A stretch of DNA of 24,352 nucleotides from a virus. A program made the translations under genes and the position numbers. The first letter of the stretch is position 1, and each line of letters begins with the position of its first letter. The stretch is from positions 1-24,352 of the IMG/VR virus record IMGVR_UViG_3300025785_000092, one strand, 5' to 3'. Shown one piece after another: positions 1 through 6,462 of this stretch. The notes below the pieces were generated by a model, which saw only the letters and a list, made by a program, of their open reading frames with translations, was not told where the DNA came from and searched no databases.

Positions 1-134
1 GCCATACAGACACCTCGCTCAATGAAAGCGCACTTAAATACATGCGCCACCTTTGAGCCCTTGATGTAGATGATGTCCCCAGCCTTGAGGCCGTTCCATT
101 CAAAGACGCACTCTCCGACTTGAGTGTTAGTCAT
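1..134 (-). CDS. hypothetical small protein, 3' end cut off by window edge
   Basis: The first 44 codons of a gene that runs off the left edge. Translation starts MTNTQVGECVFEWNGLKAGD, followed by a stretch with several beta-type segments (IIYIKG, VAHVFKC). The Gly/Asp turn followed by hydrophobic strands resembles small SH3-like phage proteins, but this is only an impression and no function can be given. The start is supported by an AAGGAG Shine-Dalgarno sequence seven bases upstream. That ribosome site lies over the stop of the preceding 68-residue gene, with a gap of only two bases between the genes, so the two are probably one transcription unit fed by the promoter at 415-443. Confidence 0.7.
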   Translation of the reverse strand, partial: MTNTQVGECVFEWNGLKAGDIIYIKGSKVAHVFKCAFIERGVCM

Positions 135-136
135 AG

Positions 137-343
137 TTATTCTCCTTGGCTTTGGGGAAAGTCTTCCGGTTGTGGCAAGCCCTCGCCCAAGAGCTGCAAG
201 GCGCGTATCTCGCGCTCTTGCTCTTCCATCATCTCTGCGAACGCATCGTCCGAGCAGATGAAGTCAACTACGTTCTCGTAGAAACCGTAGGTGTATTTTT
301 TGCAAACTCGGCAGATGCCGTAGCAAGCGGTTGTGTCACTCAT
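137..343 (-). CDS. small acidic protein with N-terminal Cys cluster
   Basis: A 68-residue protein not recognised as a named family. Near the N terminus it has C7, C11 and C14 (CxxxCxxC) and a further C30, a spacing that could bind zinc, although it does not match a classical zinc ribbon. Residues 33-50 are strongly acidic and predicted helical (EMMEEQEREIRAL), and the C terminus is Pro/Gln-rich. Start choice is firm: GGAGG lies seven bases before the ATG. It is the first gene after the promoter/operator region at 376-453 and is followed after two bases by another small gene. Position and size suggest an early or regulatory small protein, but that is inference. Confidence 0.75.
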   Translation of the reverse strand: MSDTTACYGICRVCKKYTYGFYENVVDFICSDDAFAEMMEEQEREIRALQLLGEGLPQPEDFPQSQGE

Positions 344-376
344 TACTACCTCCTATGTAGTTGTTCTAATAGTACT

Positions 377-391
377 GTCCAAACGCTGGAC
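377..391. promoter_or_regulatory. operator-like palindrome 2 (GTCCAAACGCTGGAC)
   Basis: The same 15-base pattern as 439-453 (GTCCA-N5-TGGAC). Here the palindrome extends by one base on each side to TGTCCA-N5-TGGACA (376-392). It lies downstream of the predicted start of transcription near 408, and also between weaker promoter-like hexamers TTGCAT and TACTAT (18-base spacer) on the minus strand. A protein on both sites could block or loop the promoter region. Confidence 0.55.
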
Positions 392-414
392 AATGCAACT
401 TTAGAAACCTTGCA

Positions 415-443
415 ATTAAAGGGTTGTAGAGAGAACTTGTCCA
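415..443 (-). promoter_or_regulatory. sigma-70-type promoter driving the leftward small genes
   Basis: Read on the minus strand there is TGGACA (438-443, five of six bases of the -35 consensus), a 17-base spacer, and TTTAAT (415-420, five of six of the -10 consensus). The predicted transcription start is near 408, about 65 bases before the 68-residue gene. The -35 box overlaps the palindrome at 439-453, so a bound protein would block RNA polymerase. This is the best promoter I see in the window. Confidence 0.6.
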
Positions 444-453
444 AGAGTTGGAC
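439..453. promoter_or_regulatory. operator-like palindrome 1 (GTCCAA-GAG-TTGGAC)
   Basis: A perfect inverted repeat with six-base arms around a three-base centre, overlapping the -35 box of the promoter at 415-443. A near-identical palindrome lies at 377-391, with centres 62 bases apart, close to six helical turns. The pair has the look of a repressor operator set, and the bound protein would be encoded outside the window. Confidence 0.6.
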
Positions 454-466
454 TAAAAACCTAAGA

Positions 467-502
467 AAAACGCCACCTGGGTAAGGAGCCAAGTGGCGTT
501 TT
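467..502 (-). terminator. Rho-independent terminator, probably bidirectional
   Basis: Perfect ten-base inverted repeat AAAACGCCAC / GTGGCGTTTT (467-476 and 493-502) with a 16-base loop. Read on the minus strand the stem ends in GCGTTTTTCTT, a good U-tract. It closes the transcription unit ending with the cysteine-peptidase-like gene at 550 and insulates it from the promoter at 415-443. The plus-strand side also ends in TTTT, so it could work in both directions. Confidence 0.8.
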
Positions 503-549
503 CCCTTTAAGCGGGAGGTCGTCAATGAATGACAGATTTAGTGTATCAG

Positions 550-1146
550 TTAGCAGTCGTGGCCGGTGAGTGCCACCCATACCTGAGCAGGGGTTGGGGT
601 GTAGATGTCACCAAAGTTTGAGGCCGGAGTGAACCAGCCCGCAGCCCGAAGACCCTCGGCGGTCAAGGCTGAACAGATCCATGAACCGTCTCGTCGTAGC
701 GAGGGGAACCAGTTGCCGGTCACTAAGTCGGTGGCGATGCACAGAATCGAGAGCACCCCGTAAGACGAGCCCAACTGAGCCTTTTGGAACTCGACCAGCC
801 GCTTAACGTCGACCCCAGCAGGAGGCGCGATAACAGCGTGGTCGGGGTACTTGTTTAGTGGTGACTCGACTACGCCCTTGAGAGTTGCCTCGATGACGTA
901 GACCTCGCCTTTGCTAACTCGGCTGACTACGCAAGCGTGGTTCCACCGTGAGGCGCGTTCTTGCCAGCGCAGACGCTCGCCCAGGCGAATCAGTCGCCCG
1001 AGCGTTCCCTTGGTGTGAGCGAAGACAATGTCTCCAGCTCGAGGCTTGCGCTTCAAGTTAGGCCGCTGGGGTTGTTGGAGGAGTCTCAACAGTTGCCGTT
1101 GCCGACGCTGTGACAGTCGCTTGTGCAGGTGCTGGGGCAGGGGCAT
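550..1146 (-). CDS. permuted papain-like (YiiX/NlpC-P60 clan) cysteine peptidase or amidase
   Basis: Residues 37-195 read as a circularly permuted NlpC/P60 fold of the YiiX/YebB type: an opening RAGDIVFAH strand, a His-bearing strand WNHACVV (H70), VYVIEA with E86, then GSWICSALTAEGL with the putative nucleophile C158. His before Cys is the order expected for the permuted group. Members hydrolyse amide or ester bonds in cell-wall or lipid substrates, so a lysis role is possible. No signal peptide is visible. The start is uncertain: the ATG at 1146 has only a weak AAGG and would overlap the upstream gene by 89 bases, and residues 1-30 look like out-of-frame reading of that gene's Ala/Pro tail. 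A TTG codon right after the upstream TAA (about 1054) is a likely alternative. It pairs with the small membrane protein at 1058-1366. Confidence 0.75.
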   Translation of the reverse strand: MPLPQHLHKRLSQRRQRQLLRLLQQPQRPNLKRKPRAGDIVFAHTKGTLGRLIRLGERLRWQERASRWNHACVVSRVSKGEVYVIEATLKGVVESPLNKYPDHAVIAPPAGVDVKRLVEFQKAQLGSSYGVLSILCIATDLVTGNWFPSLRRDGSWICSALTAEGLRAAGWFTPASNFGDIYTPTPAQVWVALTGHDC

Positions 1147-1366
1147 CGGTGGCCTTAACAGGTAGTGCGCCGAGGAGCCAGGACAACTTTGGGTACTTGG
1201 TCTCGAGGGTGCGGATGAGTGAGTAGTAAGCGGTGGTGACGATTGGAAACAGGACTGCCGTTTCGCTTGGGGTCAGGTTGGCTTTAGCCTTGGCGATTAC
1301 AGAAGCAACCGCGCCGACTACTGAGGGGACTGCGGTGCGAACAATGTTCTTGAGTACAGGGTTCAT
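1058..1366 (-). CDS. small membrane protein, holin candidate
   Basis: A 102-residue protein with a charged start (MNPVLKNIVR), hydrophobic stretches at about 9-26 and 35-53, the sequence LSWLLGALP at 61-69, and a disordered Ala/Pro/Thr tail. Similar small proteins with a 'tyP..gWLLG' segment are common near lysins in actinobacteriophages and are usually annotated as membrane protein or putative holin; I recognise the style, not a proven function. The ATG has a GAAAGG ribosome site. A possible -10 box TAAAAT lies at 1391-1396, but no good -35 was found. It is followed by a cysteine-peptidase-like gene, so the two may form a second lysis pair. Confidence 0.7.
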   Translation of the reverse strand: MNPVLKNIVRTAVPSVVGAVASVIAKAKANLTPSETAVLFPIVTTAYYSLIRTLETKYPKLSWLLGALPVKATDAPAPAPAQATVTASATATVETPPTTPAA

Positions 1367-1418
1367 GATTACCTTTCGTTGGGTAATCGCATTTTAGGTT
1401 ATGCGTGTAAAAAGCAAA

Positions 1419-1456
1419 AGACCCGAGCCTAAGAAGAAGTAGAAGGGCTCGGGTCT
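1419..1456 (-). terminator. Rho-independent terminator after the metallophosphoesterase gene
   Basis: Perfect 11-base inverted repeat AGACCCGAGCC / GGCTCGGGTCT (1419-1429 and 1446-1456) with a 16-base loop. On the minus strand it is followed by TTTTGCTTTTT, a convincing U-tract. It separates the metallophosphoesterase gene from the membrane protein/peptidase pair. Confidence 0.85.
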
Positions 1457-1489
1457 AGTGCTGTCCGCAGGGGGGATAGCGGCACGATG

Positions 1490-2701
1490 TCAGACTATCA
1501 GCAAATCGCTCCATCCGCGAGCACCTGTGTCAGCGCCCACCAAAAGAGTGACCATTCCAGCCTGAGAGGATTGGCCCGAGGTGGCGGTGAACCACTTAGA
1601 TCCACCGTCCATCGCTGGAACCTGCAGGATTGTCCGGCCAGTTCCCTCGCTCATTACAAAGTGGTGAAAGTGGCCCGAGCATAAGAGCTCAGCGTCAGAG
1701 ACCTGAGTGCGCCCAAGTGCCTGTGCTTTCCACCAGCCCTCCATCTTGCCCTGGCTGTTTGCGCCCGAGCGGAGTTGGTGTCCGTGAATGAATGAGACCG
1801 GCACTCCCTCTAGGTCGAGAGTCAGGCTTAGTTCATCCTCGTTCAGATTGGTCGGCATTGAGACGTGACCGTATCGAGCGGGGTTCTGCGCAATGATTTC
1901 CGAGACAGTCTCAAAGGCGGTCAGGTCGCGGTTGTCGGACCAGTCCGTGAATGACTTACCGGCTCGGCGGTTCTCTCCGTGGTTGCCTGGCACTCCCGCA
2001 GCAATGATGGGGAGTCCAAAGTCAACAAAGGTGTCGATGGCTGTAAGCACCAGTCGGCGAGCGACGCGGTCTTGCTCTCGGTCGTTTAGATCCGCAATCC
2101 AAGTTTGGTTTGCGTACCAGTCACCTGAACATCCCTCAACCAAGTCACCTAGTCCGATTAGGTAAATGGAACTCGGGGTCTTGCCAACCTTGATGAGTTC
2201 CCTTAGGCGTTGAGCGGACTGCTCATAGGCGCGCATGATGCGCTCGACGGTCTCGGTAGTCCCGCCTCGAATCTCACAGCCCTTACCGATTTGCCAGTCG
2301 CTCAACAAAACAAGAAACGCCCGCTTCGTACCGTTGACTTCAACGGCCTTGGCGGGCTTGCGCTTCATTATCTCTGAGCAAAGCAAATCAACGTCGGCGC
2401 GTTCAACGCCACCAACTCGGGGTGCAATGGTGCATCGGTAATACTTCATGCGCACGACTTCGCCGTTGCCAGCGTTAGAGTCCCATGCGCGGATTTGGAG
2501 GCTACCGTCCACGACCATTGTTTGTCGTGGGTCTAGTCCCCAGTCCTCGATGAGCTGCGCCCAAACTGCATCGTCAGGTTCGCTGGCTAATGCGGCGGTA
2601 ATGGTTCCGGTCTTTCCGTCCCATTGGATACCAGGCTCAAAGCCTTTAGGGTGAGTTTGTTTCGCCCGAGACTTAAACTCGAACTCGCCTAGATCAGTCA
2701 C
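1490..2701 (-). CDS. calcineurin-like metallophosphoesterase
   Basis: A 403-residue protein. The second part carries the metallophosphoesterase motifs in order: SDWQIGKG (D135, Q137), GLGDLVEG (D186), PGNHGE (N240, H241, E243), IHGHQ (H306, H308) and SGHFHH (H344, H346). In motif I the usual DxH is DxQ, which is seen in other phage and nuclease members of the fold. Residues 1-125 form a separate N-terminal region with WDGKTGTITAALA and a beta-rich stretch, perhaps for nucleic acid binding. Phage members are usually annotated as phosphoesterase or SbcD-like nuclease, and the substrate cannot be told here. It starts with GTG and overlaps the HTH-like gene upstream by eight bases, so they are coupled. 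It ends just before the terminator at 1419-1456. Confidence 0.85.
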   Translation of the reverse strand: MTDLGEFEFKSRAKQTHPKGFEPGIQWDGKTGTITAALASEPDDAVWAQLIEDWGLDPRQTMVVDGSLQIRAWDSNAGNGEVVRMKYYRCTIAPRVGGVERADVDLLCSEIMKRKPAKAVEVNGTKRAFLVLLSDWQIGKGCEIRGGTTETVERIMRAYEQSAQRLRELIKVGKTPSSIYLIGLGDLVEGCSGDWYANQTWIADLNDREQDRVARRLVLTAIDTFVDFGLPIIAAGVPGNHGENRRAGKSFTDWSDNRDLTAFETVSEIIAQNPARYGHVSMPTNLNEDELSLTLDLEGVPVSFIHGHQLRSGANSQGKMEGWWKAQALGRTQVSDAELLCSGHFHHFVMSEGTGRTILQVPAMDGGSKWFTATSGQSSQAGMVTLLVGADTGARGWSDLLIV

Positions 2702-2927
2702 AAGCGCACTTCCCTAATCGGTGCAACCTGAGCGTGGGGTTCTTCGACACCTCGCCAGTCTTGCTACTAAGCCAGTCGCAGATGGCTTGAGATGAGATAG
2801 TTGGCTCTGCTAAAGCGGCCTCTATCTTTTCCTTGTCCTCTGCCGACAGTTTGCCAATTAGTTGTGAGGTTCGACAAACGGTTTTCTTGACCTTGCGAAA
2901 CTCTGATAAATCAACAGTCTTTGACAT
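2694..2927 (-). CDS. small HTH-like DNA-binding protein candidate
   Basis: A 77-residue basic protein. Residues 28-58 (KLSAEDKEKIEAALAEPTIS followed by SQAICDWLSS) suggest a helix-turn-helix of the kind used to choose targets, and the end LRLHRLGKCACD matches a recurring 'RHRrGkCxC' ending of small actinobacteriophage proteins. I recognise the pattern but not a defined function. The ATG has a GGGAG ribosome site six bases upstream. Its last bases overlap the GTG start of the metallophosphoesterase gene, suggesting the two proteins are made together. The 65-base gap before it holds two GTTATAA copies (2944-2950 and 2963-2969 on the plus strand as TTATAAC), which may be part of a promoter. Confidence 0.7.
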   Translation of the reverse strand: MSKTVDLSEFRKVKKTVCRTSQLIGKLSAEDKEKIEAALAEPTISSQAICDWLSSKTGEVSKNPTLRLHRLGKCACD

Positions 2928-2992
2928 TCATTTCTCCCTTGACTTATAACGTCATTGGGAGTTTATAACAGGTTTGTCAACAAGTAAAGGAT

Positions 2993-3349
2993 TTAGTAAT
3001 TCGTCATGTCGTTGGCTAGGACGCTGACTACGCCCTCAACTGCGACTGCGGTGTGGGTCGTGTCCAGCCCGCTCGCTCCAGGTGCGCCAGCCCAGCGCCA
3101 AGTCCATTGCCCGACCTTGCCGGTGGTGGCAATGTCCGCGTGGTAAGTGCCGGTGGCAGTCCGTACAATCGTGTTAGTTGGGTCGCCTGAGCCGTTGGTG
3201 TAGGTAAAGGCCACAGGTGCGGTGTTTGGCAGGACGTATTGAAAGGTGACAACGTCGGGGTCGACCACGGTTCCGCTAATGCTGGTGAAAGGGGTCGAGG
3301 TGTAGAACCGGATGGTGGTTCCCTCGTTGACTGCTGGATTAACGGCCAT
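2993..3349 (-). CDS. Ig-like beta-sandwich structural protein
   Basis: A 118-residue protein made almost wholly of beta-type segments: TIRFYTSTPF, VVTFQYVLP, PVAFTYTNG, TGTYHADIATTG, GQWTWRWAGA, then AVAVEGVVSVL. The layout (something like 'value, context, YHadi.t...G.wtyRw.gtG...a..eg.f.V') is that of Ig-like proteins found next to tail or fibre genes. It is probably a virion accessory protein, but no binding partner is visible. Its ATG overlaps the stop of the repeat protein upstream as TAATG, so translation is coupled. Confidence 0.7.
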   Translation of the reverse strand: MAVNPAVNEGTTIRFYTSTPFTSISGTVVDPDVVTFQYVLPNTAPVAFTYTNGSGDPTNTIVRTATGTYHADIATTGKVGQWTWRWAGAPGASGLDTTHTAVAVEGVVSVLANDMTNY

Positions 3350-4473
3350 TAGATTGCTCCTTGCAAAATCTCTAGTTCAATAGTAAGCGACCCTGTCTCA
3401 AAGGCTCCGGCTAGTTGCGCGAGCTCGATGTCTCCGGCCAAGGTTGCGGTTTTGTATGCGCTCATTAGTTGTCCAGTCTCTATAGATCCGACCACGGTGG
3501 CGGTTTCGTAGGACCCCTTGACCGTTCCAGGCTGTGAGGGGTAGACCACGGTGGCTCGACCCGAGGCCGAGTAAGTACCGTTGACCGAAGCCGTGGCTGG
3601 GAAGATGAGGTAGGCGTAAGCGTTCGAAGTGAACGAGCCGGTGAGCGCACCAGTCGCCGTGATTGGCGCGATAATGATTCCCGCTGCACTTGCCGAGAAC
3701 GAAGAGGAGGTCGAAGCCGTTGCGGGGACTGTGACCGAGCCGTCTGCGTTGCTGTCAAAGGTCGACGTTAGTGAGCCGGTGGCTGGGTAGGTGATTTGAC
3801 CAAAGGCATTTGCCGAGAAGTCATACGCGCCTCGGGCTGTGCCTGGCTCGTCAACTATTCCTGACGCGCTGGCCGAGAAAGAGCTCGAGAGCGAACCGCT
3901 GGCCTGAATCGGTGGCGTGGCAGTTCCGGTAGCCGTTCCCTCAAAGTCAAATGATGCCGAGCCGGTGGCGGAAGTTGGAACCGTAATAGATCCGGTTGCG
4001 CTGGCGCTGAAACTTGCGATTAGGTATCCGCTGGCCGAAGCAACGGTTGTTCCGGTGGCGCTCGCAGAGAACGAACCCGAGAGTGAGCCGGTGGCGGGAT
4101 TAACTACTGAGCCAGTAGCACTCGCCGAGAACGTTGCGCTCGCTGAGGCCGTTGCTGGGACTAAGGGTAGTCCAGTACCACTCGCACTAAAAGAAGCGCT
4201 TAGAGAGCCTTGTGAGGGCTCTGAGACGGTTCCAGTAGCACTAGCGGAGAATGACCCCGAGAGGGTTCCCGATGCGCTGACCGGACTAATTGGCGTTCCG
4301 GTTGCCGAGCCTGTAAAGGTTGCGCTTGTAGATCCGGTAGCGGGGACCGTGACCGTTCCAACAGCCGAGGCCGAGAACGAGGCGTTGAGGCTACCAGAGC
4401 CAGAGGTTATGACCGATGGGGTTCCGTAGGCTTGACCTAGGTAGGGCAGACCAAGATAGTTTGCACCGAGCAT
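3349..4473 (-). CDS. Gly/Ser/Ala repeat protein, probable fibre or surface protein
   Basis: A 374-residue protein with about sixteen degenerate repeats of 19-23 residues from residue 25 to the end. The core is roughly 'xGSLSxSFSASATGTVxxPA', alternating beta-prone and small residues with a Pro at each junction. The last three units drift to KGSYETATVVGSIE-like forms rich in Glu. The N terminus MLGANYLGLPYLGQAYG is a short Gly/Leu/Tyr head that may anchor it to the virion. A beta-solenoid or extended fibre is likely. It sits between the tail fibre and the Ig-like protein, so a host-adhesion role is reasonable but unproven. AAGGA lies seven bases before the ATG. The repeat DNA also creates a long spurious reading frame on the plus strand. 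Confidence 0.75.
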   Translation of the reverse strand: MLGANYLGLPYLGQAYGTPSVITSGSGSLNASFSASAVGTVTVPATGSTSATFTGSATGTPISPVSASGTLSGSFSASATGTVSEPSQGSLSASFSASGTGLPLVPATASASATFSASATGSVVNPATGSLSGSFSASATGTTVASASGYLIASFSASATGSITVPTSATGSASFDFEGTATGTATPPIQASGSLSSSFSASASGIVDEPGTARGAYDFSANAFGQITYPATGSLTSTFDSNADGSVTVPATASTSSSFSASAAGIIIAPITATGALTGSFTSNAYAYLIFPATASVNGTYSASGRATVVYPSQPGTVKGSYETATVVGSIETGQLMSAYKTATLAGDIELAQLAGAFETGSLTIELEILQGAI

Positions 4474-4483
4474 TGGCTAGTCC

Positions 4484-6388
4484 TTAGTTCAGCGTGGCAA
4501 AAAATTGATAAGCGTTGAACGTTGGCGTAAATCCTGTCACCGTAGCAGGCGTTGTGTTCAGCGTAGTTCCCCAGTTTGAAGTTCGACCAGTAAGCGTGTT
4601 GGCTGTAGGCGTTTGGTTGAAGTTCATAATTGCGGCGGCGTTGGCTGTTCCGTTGCCTGAACTGTCACCAACAACGTTGAAAGTTGGAGCCGTTGTCGTG
4701 CTTGTGCCAATTTGGAAAACAACGAAGTAGTCAGTATCTGCAGATAAAGCAAGACCGGTCACTGCTGTCAAAGTCACAGTTTGATAAGTGTTAGCAACTA
4801 AAGATGGAAGCGCACCATAACCACGAACGTTGCCTGCGCTGTCGTATAAAGAAACGTAAGAGTTGGCGATTCCAGCACCGACACCTGAACAAGCAAAACC
4901 AATAGTTGCAATTGTTGCGCCTGTGGTCAAGTGAATGCGTGTTGCGTAAGCCACGCCTTTAGTTGGCGTAAAGTTGTATCCAGCAAAAGTCACAGCAGGG
5001 TCAAATGTCCAAGCCTTGACGTTGTGTGCAGTGGGAAACACTGCGGCTGGCGTTATACCTAGAGTTCCACGAGCCGCTGATGCGGTAGCTGCCCCAGTTC
5101 CACCTGAAATAATTGGTACCGTTCCGACTGCAGAATTTAGTGATGCTACGCCAATTTCTGTCCAAACGCCTGAGTTATAAACGAAACGCTTACCGCCGTT
5201 GCCAAATGCCGAAACAGAGGTTGCGCCACTAAGTGTAGAACCTTGCGAAATGTAAGTAATTGTGTCGGTTCCACCCCTTGCAACAAAGAATACGTTTCCG
5301 GTACTGCTTATCGTATTTACGGTTCCGTTTGGTGGTGCGGTGGGAAGTGTGATGGTAAGCGAACTGTTGTTAGAAATTGAGGTTTCGTTAGGTAAAGCCG
5401 TTCCACTTGCGGAGTAAAACACGACTGGCCCTGCGCCGGTGTTGGCGTATTGCAGACCAGTTGCGCCAGAGTTCACTACGAGAGACTGACCAGCGGTTCC
5501 GATTGTGGATAGACCAGTTCCACCGCCTGTGACCGCAAGTGGCAGTCCACCCATCTTGTTGATGTCGGTGGTCGTAAAGCAGAACCAGACACCGCCGGAG
5601 TAGACAAAGGTGTAGGCGGCGTTCAGAGGAATGGTGTAGGGGGTCGCAGCTCCGTAGACGGTTCCCGAGACCGAGATGGAGTTAGTCCCACCAAGGATGT
5701 TGACGGTGTAGGGGGATAGGTTCTTGATCTGATAAATAGAACCATTGACTGCGGTTGCTGGCAAAGTAATCGTCTGCCCTGATGTGCCGGTAGTACCGAA
5801 GATGGTGAACTCACCAGTACCGGCGGTGGCAGTTGCCGAACGTACTACGAGCGAGTTAGGTACTACGTTCACCCACGTTCCAGGTGTCCCTGCGGTGGTG
5901 CAGAACCAGATAGTTGCGGTCTGGTCGATGACCATGTCGCCAACTGCGAACGTACCTGATACTGGTGGACCGGAGGTGGTCGTACCGACGAGGCGTGAGC
6001 TCGAGGCTGTGGCTCCGGTTAGACCAGTTATCTTGAGGTCGGGAACGACTACTTCGCCTGTGAACGTTGCGCCCGAGAGTGGTGCAAGTTGGTTAAGCAA
6101 GTTGGCGTCAACGGTCTGTGCAATTTGGTAGCCAACAGCGATGCTCTGCGCGGTGGTTCCGTACTGTGCGCGAGTAATCGTGAATGTGTCAGTCGCTACT
6201 GCGGTGACGCGGACTATCTCGGCGTTGGAGTTTGTGGGCTGGACACCAGCGGGCCAAATGGTCGCGTCAAAAGGAATAGCAGGAAAGTATGAACCTTGAC
6301 CAGCGGTGACTACTAAAGATGTTCCGGACGTGGCGGGGCTAGGCGCTGTGGCAACTAGCGAATACGCAAAGTTTTTTAATGCGTCCAT
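4484..6388 (-). CDS. tail fibre / receptor-binding protein
   Basis: A 634-residue protein. Residues 1-110 form a beta-rich head (SLVVTAGQGSYFP, AEIVRVTAVATDTFTITRAQ, IAQTVDANLLNQL) typical of the virion-proximal part of phage fibres. The middle has fibre motifs LSGATFTGEV, TATIWFCTTAGTPGTWVNV, VTGGGTGLSTIGTAGQSL and IISGGTGAATA, the GGTG units being common in trimeric fibres. The C-terminal 170 residues (AWTFDPAVTFAGYNF onward) look like a galactose-binding-like or jelly-roll domain, the likely receptor-binding tip. Sampled GC is lower across the part encoding the tip (about 48% around 4800-4980) than in the head (about 56% near 5600), consistent with exchange of the tip. The ATG overlaps the stop of a 24-codon micro-gene as TAATG. 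Confidence 0.85.
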   Translation of the reverse strand: MDALKNFAYSLVATAPSPATSGTSLVVTAGQGSYFPAIPFDATIWPAGVQPTNSNAEIVRVTAVATDTFTITRAQYGTTAQSIAVGYQIAQTVDANLLNQLAPLSGATFTGEVVVPDLKITGLTGATASSSRLVGTTTSGPPVSGTFAVGDMVIDQTATIWFCTTAGTPGTWVNVVPNSLVVRSATATAGTGEFTIFGTTGTSGQTITLPATAVNGSIYQIKNLSPYTVNILGGTNSISVSGTVYGAATPYTIPLNAAYTFVYSGGVWFCFTTTDINKMGGLPLAVTGGGTGLSTIGTAGQSLVVNSGATGLQYANTGAGPVVFYSASGTALPNETSISNNSSLTITLPTAPPNGTVNTISSTGNVFFVARGGTDTITYISQGSTLSGATSVSAFGNGGKRFVYNSGVWTEIGVASLNSAVGTVPIISGGTGAATASAARGTLGITPAAVFPTAHNVKAWTFDPAVTFAGYNFTPTKGVAYATRIHLTTGATIATIGFACSGVGAGIANSYVSLYDSAGNVRGYGALPSLVANTYQTVTLTAVTGLALSADTDYFVVFQIGTSTTTAPTFNVVGDSSGNGTANAAAIMNFNQTPTANTLTGRTSNWGTTLNTTPATVTGFTPTFNAYQFFATLN

Positions 6389-6462
6389 TACTCATCCTCA
6401 AGCTCGTCGGGTGTGATTACGGTTCCCTCGGCGTGGGCCGAGAACTCCTGCTGGGTTCCCAT
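6388..6462 (-). CDS. 24-residue micro-gene between two TAATG junctions
   Basis: A very short frame begins MGTQQEFSAHAEGTVITP and ends in an acidic tail. Its ATG overlaps the stop of the 124-residue gene (TAATG at 6460-6464) and its TAA overlaps the ATG of the tail fibre (TAATG at 6386-6390). This arrangement means ribosomes can pass from one gene to the next by termination-reinitiation. Either the peptide is real or the frame serves to carry ribosomes to the fibre start. A CAGGAG sequence lies within it but too far from the fibre ATG to be its only ribosome site. No family is recognised. Confidence 0.5.
   Translation of the reverse strand: MGTQQEFSAHAEGTVITPDELEDE

Noticed and set aside
146-484. 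112-codon open frame on the plus strand across the promoter region
   Set aside because: It runs antisense through the 68-residue gene and the promoter/operators and lacks a ribosome site.
2928-2992. Promoter before the HTH-like gene based on TTGACA (2975-2980, minus strand)
   Set aside because: The -35 match is perfect, but the TATAAA and TATAAG candidates are 7 and 26 bases away, not about 17. The two GTTATAA copies may still matter but cannot be called.
3917-4429. 170-codon open frame on the plus strand with regular Val/Ala/Glu/Pro repeats
   Set aside because: It is the antisense reading of the repeat gene; the period and composition come from the minus-strand repeats, and no ribosome site or promoter was seen.
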